Source: JAPXRI01 sp033813635
Lineage (GTDB): Bacteria; Bacillota; Clostridia; Oscillospirales; QAMX01
NCBI GenBank assembly: GCA_033813635.1
Contig: JAPXRI010000039.1
Location: forward strand, 1-26,619
Length of the DNA: 26,619 nt
Direction of reading: 5' to 3'
Shown: positions 1 through 7,278 of the stretch, one piece after another
Layout of the letters: each line of letters starts with the position of its first letter
Numbering within the stretch: position 1 is the stretch's first letter
Program-made: the position numbers and the translations under genes
Notes under the pieces: model-generated
Databases searched by the model: none
Told to the model about the DNA's origin: nothing
Seen by the model: the letters and a program-made list of their open reading frames with translations, nothing else

Positions 1-1
1 C

Positions 2-685
2 GACCTGATGCTCGCGTCCCCGGCGGAGGTGGAGGAGTCAATCTGCCGCATCGCGCAGATGGCCCGCGCCGCCGGCATGCATCTGATCGTGGCGACCCAG
101 AGGCCGTCGGCGGACATTATCACGGGCCTGATGAAGGCCAATATTCCGTCCAGAATCGCGTTTTCGGTGGCGAGCTCCCTGGAGTCAAGGATTATTCTCG
201 ACCAGATAGGCGCGGAAAAGCTCCTCGGCCGGGGCGACATGCTGTTTAACCCGATCGGCTCCAACAAGCCGATCCGTATCCAGGGCTGCTTTATCTCCAG
301 CGAAGAGATTGAGGCCGTCGTCGAGTATATCAAAAACGGCTACAACGCGGTCTACAATGAGGACATAATAAGTCAGATAGATAAAAACGCGGTGTCTGCC
401 GGCAAGGGTAAGAGCAAAAACGGCTCGGTGGACCAGGAGGAGTCCGGGGACGACGAGTACGACGATCTCTTCGAACAGGCGGTCGACGTCGTGCTGGAGG
501 CAGGACAGGCCTCCACCTCGATGCTGCAGAGAAGGCTGAAGCTCGGCTTCACCCGGGCCGCCCGCATCGTGGACCAGATGGAGGAGTGCGGAATCGTCGG
601 CGCCTCCGAAGGCTCCAAGCCGAGGCAGATTCTGATTACAAAAGACGAGTGGGCCGAGATGAAATACCGCAAAAGCGGTGACTAA
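2..685 (+). CDS. ftsK: DNA translocase FtsK/SpoIIIE, C-terminal part (5' end outside window)
   Basis: Septal DNA pump that moves chromosomal DNA through the closing septum; in Firmicutes the SpoIIIE form also loads the forespore. The frame is open from base 2 and enters at the Asp-Leu-Met that normally follows the Walker B acidic residues. It continues through ATQRPS, the Ile-Pro-Ser-Arg-Ile-Ala-Phe stretch and LLGRGDML, all signatures of the FtsK RecA-like beta domain. A Lys/Gly/acidic linker (about residues 130-150) precedes a winged-helix gamma domain with MLQRRLKLGFTRAARIVDQM, which reads the polar KOPS/SRS DNA motifs. About 228 residues are present. The N-terminal membrane segments and Walker A lie upstream of the window, so FtsK and SpoIIIE cannot be told apart. 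The next gene follows after 44 bases in the same direction. Confidence 0.95.
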   Translation, partial: DLMLASPAEVEESICRIAQMARAAGMHLIVATQRPSADIITGLMKANIPSRIAFSVASSLESRIILDQIGAEKLLGRGDMLFNPIGSNKPIRIQGCFISSEEIEAVVEYIKNGYNAVYNEDIISQIDKNAVSAGKGKSKNGSVDQEESGDDEYDDLFEQAVDVVLEAGQASTSMLQRRLKLGFTRAARIVDQMEECGIVGASEGSKPRQILITKDEWAEMKYRKSGD

Positions 686-729
686 GGGCCGTAAGCGTAA
701 GATAATTTTAGGGAAAAGAGTGTACAGCA

Positions 730-1776
730 ATGAACATGAATGAAACGCTGATGTGGAAAGAAATCTGCGAAGCCGCGCAGGGCCTTAAAAGGGTGAAAAA
801 GCAAAACGCCCAGACAGTCGCCGACATAGTCAGGGCGGTAAAGAAAAAGAAGGTCGCCGGCGTTGTAATCGCCGCCAGGGGAACCTCCGACAACGCCGGA
901 ATGTTCGCAAAATACCTGGTCGAGACCTACTGCGGCGTGCCCGCATCGCTGGCGGCCCCGTCTGTATACACAGTTTACGGCGGAAACTTAAGTCTCAAGA
1001 ATTTCCTTGTGATCGGCTTTTCTCAGTCGGGTCAGGCGGCGGACGTGATTGAGGTTATCAGCCGCGCCCGCGCCGAAGGCGCGCCGACGGTCGCGGTGAC
1101 AAACGACGCCGCCTCGCCGCTGGCGGGCGCCGCGGAGTTCTGCCTCGACTGTGCCCAGGGCCCCGAGGTCTCCGTCGCCGCCACAAAGACCTTTATCTCC
1201 GAGCTCTACCTCTCGCTGATGCTGGCCGCCGCATGGTCGAAAAACGAGATACTGAAGGCGGCGCTGAAAACCTCGGTCTCCGCGGTGGAGAAGACCTATA
1301 AGCTCTCCGACGTGATCGAGCAGGCCGCCAACCGCTACCGCTTTATCGGCGACAGCTTTATTCTGGGCAGGGGCCTCGCCTATTCAATAGCCTTTGAATT
1401 CGCGCTGAAGACCCAGGAGACCTGCTATATCAGGAGCCGGGGCTACTCGACGGCTGACTTCTACCACGGCCCGATCGCCCAGGTCTCGGACGGAACTCCG
1501 GTCTTCATATTCGCGCTGTCCGATAAACTGAAAAACGATTCTGTAGAAATGATAAAGAAGATAAAGAACGACGGGGGAGACGTTTTCGTGTTCTCGCCCG
1601 ATATCGAGATTCTCGCCCGGGCCGACGGCGGAGTCGCACTGCCCGAGGGCGACGAGATTTCCTCCGTGTTTGCGGCGGCGGCGGCAATGCAGCTATTCGC
1701 CTGCGCGCTGGCCGTGCTCCGCGGCAGAAACCCCGATAAGCCGAGAGGCCTGTCGAAGGTGACGATTACTAAATAA
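730..1776 (+). CDS. Double SIS-domain sugar-phosphate protein (GlmS C-domain / NagB-II / AgaS-like)
   Basis: 348 residues with two sugar isomerase (SIS) domains and no glutaminase domain. The first SIS domain carries RGTSDNAG (about 50-57), GFSQSGQAAD (about 96-105) and the block EVSVAATKTF (about 143-152), all typical of the GlmS isomerase half. The second SIS half contains ILGRGLAYSIAFEFALKTQE and a YHGPIAQV block. Stand-alone proteins of this layout are known as SIS-type glucosamine-6-phosphate deaminases (NagB-II), AgaS ketose isomerases or fructosamine deglycases; the exact substrate cannot be read here. ATG 730 is chosen because GGGAAAAGAG lies 9-10 bases upstream; in-frame ATG codons at 736 and 751 are alternatives. 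It lies between ftsK and the yicC cluster, which says little about its substrate. Confidence 0.85.
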   Translation: MNMNETLMWKEICEAAQGLKRVKKQNAQTVADIVRAVKKKKVAGVVIAARGTSDNAGMFAKYLVETYCGVPASLAAPSVYTVYGGNLSLKNFLVIGFSQSGQAADVIEVISRARAEGAPTVAVTNDAASPLAGAAEFCLDCAQGPEVSVAATKTFISELYLSLMLAAAWSKNEILKAALKTSVSAVEKTYKLSDVIEQAANRYRFIGDSFILGRGLAYSIAFEFALKTQETCYIRSRGYSTADFYHGPIAQVSDGTPVFIFALSDKLKNDSVEMIKKIKNDGGDVFVFSPDIEILARADGGVALPEGDEISSVFAAAAAMQLFACALAVLRGRNPDKPRGLSKVTITK

Positions 1777-1794
1777 ACAAGGAAGTGTTCGCGT

Positions 1795-2073
1795 ATGGAA
1801 GGGCTTTGGCTTTCCGTAGCGCTTGTCTGTTTCCTTCTGGACCTGATGACCCTGAACCTGTATACCGTATGCGCGTCCATCGGCGCAATGTTTGCCTGGG
1901 CTGCCGTGCGCAGCGCTCTCCCCGGGTGGGCGTCCGCCGTTACGTTTGTACTGATCACGTTTGCATTCATTCTGCTGCTGAGGCCGGCGCTTGTCAACTG
2001 GCTGCTTACGCCGCGGAAGCCTGACCGTCAAAACGCGTATGAGACGGAGGGCTATGTCAGGGAGGACGAATAA
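1795..2073 (+). CDS. Short NfeD-like integral membrane protein
   Basis: 92 residues: two or three hydrophobic segments (about 5-25, 27-43 and 47-67) and a short charged tail ending YVREDE. The order of an early Leu-Asp/Thr-rich helix, a Gly-Ala-rich helix and a third helix ending LLLRPALVNWLL resembles the membrane part of NfeD family proteins, where a helix ends in L-x-x-R-P before an OB-fold. Here the protein stops about 20 residues after that point, so the OB-fold that binds stomatin/flotillin partners in NfeD is absent. AAGGAAG at 1779-1785 is well placed for ATG 1795. It sits 18 bases after the SIS gene and 22 before yicC, so it probably shares their transcript. The family call is a pattern judgement; function unknown. 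Confidence 0.7.
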   Translation: MEGLWLSVALVCFLLDLMTLNLYTVCASIGAMFAWAAVRSALPGWASAVTFVLITFAFILLLRPALVNWLLTPRKPDRQNAYETEGYVREDE

Positions 2074-2095
2074 CACGTAGAAAGGCGGACCTGAT

Positions 2096-2974
2096 ATGAT
2101 TAACAGCATGACCGGCTACGGCAGGGCTCAGCGGCAGTTTGACAACAAGACGATAACGGCGGAGCTGCGCTCGGTCAACAACCGGTATTTCGACTGCACC
2201 GTGCGCTGCCCCAAGCTCTACTCCTACCTTGAAGAACCGGTAAAAGCGGAGCTGAAAGCGGCAGGCGTGACGAGGGGAAAGATAGACGTTTTCATCAGCA
2301 TCGAGTACGCCACGGGCGACGTGGCGGTAAGCCTGAACACGGGCGTCGTCGAGGCGTATCTCGGCGCTCTGCGCGAGATGAAGGAGAAGTACTCGCTCGC
2401 CGACGATATCTCGGTGATGAAGGTCGCGGCACTGCCCGATGTCTTCGCGGTCGAGAAGGTCGAGGAGGACAGGGACGCCCTCTGGGACCTGGTCAGGCAG
2501 GTGCTTGTCGAAGCAGTTTCGAACTACAACACAATGCGCGGCGTCGAGGGCGCGAAGCTTGTCGCCGACATTAAGAGCAAAGCCGCCGGGCTGGCGTCGA
2601 TGGTGGCGTGCGTCAAGGAGCGCATGCCGGAGATCGTCGCTGAGTACCGCGAAAAGCTGTTTGAGAAAATAAAAGAGCTGCTGGGCGACAGGCAGATCGA
2701 CGAGGGCCGCCTGCTGACCGAAGCCGCGCTCTTCGCCGATAAAATCGCCACGGACGAGGAGACCGTAAGGCTCGAGAGCCACCTGGCGCAGCTCGAGACG
2801 ATTCTGAACGACGGCGGAGCGGCGGGGCGAAAGCTCGATTTTCTTGTCCAGGAAATCAATCGGGAAATCAACACGATAGGCTCGAAGGCCAACGACCTCG
2901 AGGTGACCAGGGTTATTCTCGACATGAAGTCCGAGCTTGAAAAGATCCGCGAACAGATTCAAAATATTGAATAG
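2096..2974 (+). CDS. yicC: YicC family endoribonuclease
   Basis: 292 residues, the usual length for the YicC/YloC family, whose E. coli member is a metal-dependent endoribonuclease linked to sRNA turnover and stationary phase. The N-terminus MINSMTGYGRAQ is the family signature. The C-terminal block KLDFLVQEINREINTIGSKA (about 247-266), followed by a helical end, matches the DUF1732 domain. A GAAAGGCGG ribosome binding site stands just upstream of ATG 2096. In B. subtilis the orthologue yloC directly precedes remA and gmk, exactly as here, so both the family and its place in the cluster agree. It is intact, with no odd features. Confidence 0.95.
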   Translation: MINSMTGYGRAQRQFDNKTITAELRSVNNRYFDCTVRCPKLYSYLEEPVKAELKAAGVTRGKIDVFISIEYATGDVAVSLNTGVVEAYLGALREMKEKYSLADDISVMKVAALPDVFAVEKVEEDRDALWDLVRQVLVEAVSNYNTMRGVEGAKLVADIKSKAAGLASMVACVKERMPEIVAEYREKLFEKIKELLGDRQIDEGRLLTEAALFADKIATDEETVRLESHLAQLETILNDGGAAGRKLDFLVQEINREINTIGSKANDLEVTRVILDMKSELEKIREQIQNIE

Positions 2975-3005
2975 GGCGCGCGTGCAGCGCTTTGATAATT
3001 AAAAC

Positions 3006-3060
3006 GAAAGGATTTGAGTGTTTATTTTCTTGAAACAGAGAAAAATAAACACGGGCTTTT
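3006..3060 (+). promoter_or_regulatory. Structured remA leader: Shine-Dalgarno, hairpin, start codon
   Basis: Seen: GAAAGGA at 3006-3012, then a perfect 11-bp inverted repeat (GTGTTTATTTT at 3018-3028, AAAATAAACAC at 3042-3052; loop 13 nt), then 8 bases to ATG 3061. No purine-rich Shine-Dalgarno lies within 15 bases of that ATG, and a TAA at 3046-3048 excludes an upstream in-frame start. If the hairpin folds, the unpaired distance from GAAAGGA to ATG is about 13 bases instead of 48. A role in bringing the ribosome site close is inference. There is no U-tract after the stem, so a terminator is unlikely. Confidence 0.6.
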
Positions 3061-3351
3061 ATGAACGAGGTTAAGCTTGTAAATATCGGATTCGGGAATA
3101 TGGTGTCGGCGGGCAGAATCGTCGCCATCGTCAGCCCCGAATCGGCTCCGATCAAGCGGATTATTCAGGAGGCGAGGGATAAGGGTATCCTGATAGACGC
3201 GACCTACGGTCGCAGAACCCGCGCCGTCATAGTGACGGACAGCGACCATGTCATTTTGTCAGCGATCCAGCCGGAAACCATTTCCCACAGGGTCGAAGAA
3301 TCGGACGATCAGGAAGACGAGGAGGACGATATTCCCGAAGAGGAGGAATAG
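3061..3351 (+). CDS. remA: Extracellular matrix regulator RemA (DUF370)
   Basis: 96 residues. RemA is a small DNA-binding protein that, in B. subtilis, activates biofilm matrix and osmoprotection operons by forming ring-like oligomers. The sequence VNIGFGNMVSAGRIVAIVSP (about 7-26), the block ending ATYGRRTRAVIVTDSDHVIL and the following IQPETI are highly typical of DUF370. The last 20 or so residues form a strongly acidic tail (SDDQEDEEDDIPEEEE) beyond the conserved core, longer than the short B. subtilis protein (about 87 residues). It sits between yicC and gmk as in Bacillus. Its leader is unusual (see 3006-3060), so translation may depend on RNA structure. Matrix control in this organism is inferred from the family only. 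Confidence 0.93.
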   Translation: MNEVKLVNIGFGNMVSAGRIVAIVSPESAPIKRIIQEARDKGILIDATYGRRTRAVIVTDSDHVILSAIQPETISHRVEESDDQEDEEDDIPEEEE

Positions 3352-3403
3352 CGTGCTCGGTTAAAAAACGATTATATCACTGTGGATGGGTGAAGGCGCA
3401 GGT

Positions 3404-3988
3404 ATGAAATCAAGCGGGATGCTGCTCGTGATATCCGGTCCGTCGGGCGTCGGCAAGGGGACGATAATCAGCGAGCTGAAAAAGGGCTTTAAAGAGAGAT
3501 ACGCGACGGATCTGTACGTTTCGGTGTCGGCGACGACGAGAGAGCCCCGGCCGGGTGAGATCGACGGGGTTCATTATTTCTTTATCAGCCGTGAAAAATT
3601 CACGGAGATGATCAAGGAGGGCAAGTTCCTCGAGTACGCGCAGTACGCTGGCAACCTGTACGGCACCCCCGCGGATGAGATCAAAAAACGCGTCGGCAGG
3701 GGAGAGGTCGTAGTCCTCGACATAGATATCCAGGGCGCGGTGCAGGTCAGAAATCTGATGCCCGAGGCGGTGTCGGTGTTCGTGCTCCCACCGTCGATTG
3801 AGGAGCTTGAGAGAAGGCTCCGGGGCCGCGGCACAGAGACCGAGGAAAAAGTCGCAAAACGCCTGGCGATAGGAAAAGGCGAGTGCCTCCGCGCCGACGA
3901 ATTCGATTATGTAGTCTATAACGACCGGCTTGAGAACGCGGTTTCGGATATTTTCGATATCGTGGATAAAAAGCTCGGCAGAATATAA
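3404..3988 (+). CDS. gmk: Guanylate kinase
   Basis: Phosphorylates GMP (dGMP) to GDP with ATP in the purine nucleotide pathway. From ATG 3404 the protein has 194 residues, within the usual 190-210. It shows the P-loop SGPSGVGKGT near the N-terminus, the GMP-binding segment with SATTREPRPGEIDGVHYFF, then EGKFLEYAQYAGNLYGTP and LDIDIQGA, and the lid/C-terminal part with RLRGRGTETEE. ATG 3404 is preferred because GAAGG at 3392-3396 is 7 bases upstream; an in-frame ATG at 3386 would add six residues but has a poorer ribosome site. Intact. Confidence 0.97.
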   Translation: MKSSGMLLVISGPSGVGKGTIISELKKGFKERYATDLYVSVSATTREPRPGEIDGVHYFFISREKFTEMIKEGKFLEYAQYAGNLYGTPADEIKKRVGRGEVVVLDIDIQGAVQVRNLMPEAVSVFVLPPSIEELERRLRGRGTETEEKVAKRLAIGKGECLRADEFDYVVYNDRLENAVSDIFDIVDKKLGRI

Positions 3989-4005
3989 CGTTTAACTCAA
4001 CCGGA

Positions 4006-4040
4006 GGGCCCTGCGCTCGAAAGAAAAGCGCGCGGGGCCC
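4006..4040 (+). other. GC-rich hairpin in the gmk-rpoZ gap
   Basis: GGGCCC at 4006-4011 pairs with GGGCCC at 4035-4040, and GCGCT at 4013-4017 pairs with AGCGC at 4027-4031, around an A-rich loop; the inner stem has unpaired bases on the right. No T-run follows; instead the rpoZ ribosome site (GGAAAGG) begins a few bases later. This may be an mRNA processing or stability element between two cotranscribed genes. Function is not shown by the sequence. Confidence 0.4.
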
Positions 4041-4062
4041 GGGAAAGGAAAGGTCATCAAAC

Positions 4063-4293
4063 ATGCTATATCCCACGCTGAACTCACTTACGAAAAAGGT
4101 AGGGAACAGGTATCTGCTTGTCAACATCGTCGCCAAGCGGGCCAGAGAAATTGCCGAAAAAGCCGCGGAAGAGGGCGTTAAGCTGCCTGATAAGCCGGTG
4201 AAGCTCGCGGTTATGGAAATATACAAAAGCCCGGACCTTCCGAAAACCGATAAGGATGCAAAAAACGCGGGTACGGAGGAAAAACAGGGGTAA
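4063..4293 (+). CDS. rpoZ: DNA-directed RNA polymerase subunit omega
   Basis: 76-residue omega subunit, which clamps and helps fold the beta' subunit of RNA polymerase. The order LYPTLNSLTKKVGNRYLLVN, then AKRAREIAEKA and a PVKLAVMEIYKS block is the standard Firmicute omega. A basic, Lys/Thr-rich tail follows. GGAAAGGAAAGG upstream of ATG 4063 is a clear ribosome site. It lies between gmk and priA; in Bacillus coaBC lies between rpoZ and priA but is not present here. Confidence 0.93.
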   Translation: MLYPTLNSLTKKVGNRYLLVNIVAKRAREIAEKAAEEGVKLPDKPVKLAVMEIYKSPDLPKTDKDAKNAGTEEKQG

Positions 4294-4310
4294 AAGAAAC
4301 GGAGCTTTAA

Positions 4311-6734
4311 ATGGGGAACGCAGTGCATGTCGCCGTAAGGGCGGAGAACTACACCTATGACAAGCCATATTCCTACAGCCTGCCCTCGGAGCTGTCAGAT
4401 AAGATTTCCGCGGGCATGCGGGTGCTCGTCCCCTTCGGTAGGGGCAACAGGCCGGTTCAGGCGCTTGTGCTCGATGTCTACAGCGAGGAAAACCCGGTAA
4501 ACCTTAAGCGCGTCATAGAGCCCCTTGACGAGACGCCCGTCGTCTCCGATAAGGACCTCAGGCTGATTTTATGGATGCGCGACAAGTATTTCTGCACCTG
4601 CTACGATGCGCTGAAGGCATGCATTCCCGCCGGGCTCGACTATAAACAGCAGATCGATTACAAGGTGAACCCTGACTACAGCGGCAGCCCTCTTCCCGAG
4701 AGAAGCAAGGCGGCCGCCTTACTTGAATATATGAAAAAGGCGGGAGGGCAGGCGGATTTCGACACGCTCTGCCGCGAGTTCGGGGAGGAAGAGGCCAGAA
4801 CGGCTCTTAACGCGCTGGTTAAAAAGGGAATACTGCTCTCAGAGTTCCATAAAATCCGCGGTGTCAGTGACAAATCGGTCAAATACGCCGTGCTGACTGG
4901 AGAGGTTCCGCAGGTTAAGCTCGGCAAGCGCCAGGCCGAGGTGGTCTCTTATCTGGAGAGCGCGGGCGAGTCCTCCGTCAAGGAGATCTCCTATTATACC
5001 GGGGCGTCGGCTCAGACGATAAACGCCCTGCGCCGGCTCGGCATAATCGACGTATTCGAGCGGGAGGTTTTAAGGCTGACCTTCGACCGGAAAAAGCCCT
5101 CGAAGCTGCTGCCGGACCCGGAGCTTGTCGGCGAGCAGGAGGAGGCGTACCGGGAGCTGCTGCGCCAGGCGGAATCGGGTAAACCCTCGGCCGCCCTGTT
5201 GTACGGCGTTACGGGCAGCGGGAAGACGTTTATCTACATAAAGCTGATCAGGGATATGATCCGTTCTGGCCGGAAAGCGATCGTGCTGGTGCCGGAGATC
5301 GCCCTCACGCCCCAGCTTCTCTCCCGGTTTTACGATTATTTCGGCGACCGGGTCGCGCTGATCCACTCGGCGCTCAGCGTCGGTGAGCGCTACGACGAGT
5401 GGAAGCGGATAAAATCCGGAAACGCCGACGTGGTGATCGGCACGCGCTCGGCGGTATTCGCCCCGCTTGAGAACATCGGGCTGATAATAATCGACGAGGA
5501 ACAGGAATATACATATAAATCGGAGCAGAACCCGAGATACCACGCCCGGGACATCGCCAAATTCCGCGCGGTCCAGCACGGCGCGATGCTGCTGCAGGGC
5601 TCGGCGACCCCGTCGCTTGAGAGTATGTACGCGGCGAAAAGCGGGAAATACTCGATATATACGCTGAAAAACAGGTACAACGGAGACAACCTCCCCGCGG
5701 TGCTGTTCGCCGATATGAGCGCGGAGCTCAGGGCCGGAAACGGCGGGCAGATCAGCGGGCTTTTAAAAGACGAAATCAAAAAAAATATGAGCTCTGGCGA
5801 GCAGACGATTTTATTCATCAACCGCCGGGGAAGCAGCAGGTACATCCTCTGCCAGAACTGCGGCGGCGTACCCAAATGCCCGAACTGCTCAGTGGCGATG
5901 ACCTATCACTCGGCAAACAACCGGCTGATGTGCCATTACTGCGGGCACTCCGAGAAGATGATCGAGGTCTGTCCGGCGTGCGCCAGCCGCCATATCACTA
6001 TGCAGGGCGCGGGCACGCAGAGGGTTGCCGAGGAGCTGGAGGCGCTTTTCCCCGGGGCCGGCGTAATCAGGATGGACGCTGACACAATCGTGGGGAAGCA
6101 GACACACGAGTCGCTGCTCTCCCGCTTCAGGGACGAGAGGGTGCCGATCCTGCTCGGAACGCAGATGATAACAAAGGGGCTGGACTTTGAAAACGTCACG
6201 CTGGTCGGCGTGATCGACGCGGACCAGTCCCTGAACATCCCGGATTTCCGGGCGGCCGAGCGTACCTTTTCGCTGATAACCCAGGTGGTGGGCAGAGCCG
6301 GCCGGGGAGAGAAGAAGGGCCGCGCGGTGATTCAGACCTATTCGCCGGAGAACCCGGTGCTGCTCTGCGCCGCGAGGCAGGATTACGACAGCTTTTACGC
6401 GGGCGAGATCGAGTTCCGGGAGAGCTTCAACTATCCGCCGTTCTGCGACCTGCTGTGCATGACGCTTTCGGGCGCGGAGAACAGCAAGGTCTACGCCGCG
6501 GCGTCCCATATCAGGGACGCCCTCGCCTCGGCCAAGAGCGGGGAGGACGAGGTCTTCGAACCTGCGCCAGCGCCGGTGTTCAAGGTGAATAACAAGCTCA
6601 GATACAGGGTAATCATGAAGACGGAGGATACGAAGCGGCTGAGAAACGCGGTGTCGCTGATTGTGCGCCGCTTTATGTCGGACAGGCGTTTTGCGGGCGT
6701 TTCACTCGCCGCGGTGTTCAACCCGCTTGAATAA
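4311..6734 (+). CDS. priA: Primosomal replication restart helicase PriA
   Basis: 807 residues, normal for PriA, the 3'-5' superfamily 2 helicase that recognises stalled forks and reloads the replicative helicase. The N-terminal 3'-end-binding domain starts VAVRAENYTYDKPYSYSLP. Walker A is GVTGSGKT (about 299-306), followed by VPEIALTPQL and, at about 395, motif II reading DEEQ rather than the usual DEEH. The zinc-binding insertion has CQNCGGVPKCPNC and CHYCGH...CPAC (about 514-560). Later motifs include LLGTQMITKGLDFENVTLVG, DADQSLNIPDFRAAERTF and QVVGRAGRG. GGAG lies 8 bases before ATG 4311. Only 17 bases separate it from rpoZ. The Gln in motif II is discussed under findings; the rest looks intact. 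Confidence 0.97.
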   Translation: MGNAVHVAVRAENYTYDKPYSYSLPSELSDKISAGMRVLVPFGRGNRPVQALVLDVYSEENPVNLKRVIEPLDETPVVSDKDLRLILWMRDKYFCTCYDALKACIPAGLDYKQQIDYKVNPDYSGSPLPERSKAAALLEYMKKAGGQADFDTLCREFGEEEARTALNALVKKGILLSEFHKIRGVSDKSVKYAVLTGEVPQVKLGKRQAEVVSYLESAGESSVKEISYYTGASAQTINALRRLGIIDVFEREVLRLTFDRKKPSKLLPDPELVGEQEEAYRELLRQAESGKPSAALLYGVTGSGKTFIYIKLIRDMIRSGRKAIVLVPEIALTPQLLSRFYDYFGDRVALIHSALSVGERYDEWKRIKSGNADVVIGTRSAVFAPLENIGLIIIDEEQEYTYKSEQNPRYHARDIAKFRAVQHGAMLLQGSATPSLESMYAAKSGKYSIYTLKNRYNGDNLPAVLFADMSAELRAGNGGQISGLLKDEIKKNMSSGEQTILFINRRGSSRYILCQNCGGVPKCPNCSVAMTYHSANNRLMCHYCGHSEKMIEVCPACASRHITMQGAGTQRVAEELEALFPGAGVIRMDADTIVGKQTHESLLSRFRDERVPILLGTQMITKGLDFENVTLVGVIDADQSLNIPDFRAAERTFSLITQVVGRAGRGEKKGRAVIQTYSPENPVLLCAARQDYDSFYAGEIEFRESFNYPPFCDLLCMTLSGAENSKVYAAASHIRDALASAKSGEDEVFEPAPAPVFKVNNKLRYRVIMKTEDTKRLRNAVSLIVRRFMSDRRFAGVSLAAVFNPLE

Positions 6735-6768
6735 ATCATCGAATAATGTGTAGAGGGGAATACTTAAC

Positions 6769-7278
6769 ATGTCTGTGCTTTATATAAATAAAAAAGGCGA
6801 CGAGTGCCTGACCAAGCGCTGCCACGAGGTCACCAAGTTCGACAGGCGCTTAAAGCTCCTCGTGCGGGATATGAAGGACACGCTGGAGGACGCGGGCGGC
6901 GTCGGCCTCGCCGCGCCGCAGGTCGGCATCATCCGCAGGGTCTTCGTCGTGAACATGGACGGCGAGGTAAAGGAGTTTATCAACCCGGAGATTATAGAGC
7001 GAAGGGGCGAGCAGACGCCCGTCGAGGGCTGCCTGAGCGTGCCCGGCGTCTGGGGAAGGGTGAAGCGGCCTGTATATGTGAAGATACGCGCCTTCGACTG
7101 CGAGGGAAAGCCCTTCGAGGCCGAAGGCGAGGGGCTGATCGCCGAGGCCTTCGAGCACGAAAACGACCATCTTGACGGCAAGCTTTTCGACTCGCTGATC
7201 TTCGAATTTGTGGATCTGGATAAGGAGAACAAGGCCGAAAAGTCAGGCCCGGGCACGGAGGATGACTCGTCGATATGA
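6769..7278 (+). CDS. def: Peptide deformylase
   Basis: Removes the N-formyl group from nascent proteins at the ribosome exit. 169 residues with the three PDF motifs in order: GVGLAAPQVG (44-53), EGCLS with metal ligand Cys88, and HENDH with His130 and His134 as ligands and Glu131 as catalytic residue. GAGGGGAAT precedes ATG 6769. Its stop codon overlaps the fmt start as ATGA (7275-7278), the usual coupling of the enzyme that removes the formyl group with the one that adds it. The acidic C-terminal tail beyond about residue 150 is probably disordered. Confidence 0.97.
   Translation: MSVLYINKKGDECLTKRCHEVTKFDRRLKLLVRDMKDTLEDAGGVGLAAPQVGIIRRVFVVNMDGEVKEFINPEIIERRGEQTPVEGCLSVPGVWGRVKRPVYVKIRAFDCEGKPFEAEGEGLIAEAFEHENDHLDGKLFDSLIFEFVDLDKENKAEKSGPGTEDDSSI

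Noticed and set aside
2057..2962. Long - strand open frame (301 residues) opposite yicC
   Set aside because: Lies wholly over a recognised gene in the GC-rich region, with repetitive Arg/Leu/Asp content and no family signature; it is the complement shadow of yicC. The same holds for - strand frames at 6780-7604 and 14172-15017, and for + strand frames over pgi and DUF4432.
4006..4040. Terminator between gmk and rpoZ
   Set aside because: The GC-rich stem is not followed by a T-run; the rpoZ ribosome site follows at once, so the genes are probably cotranscribed.
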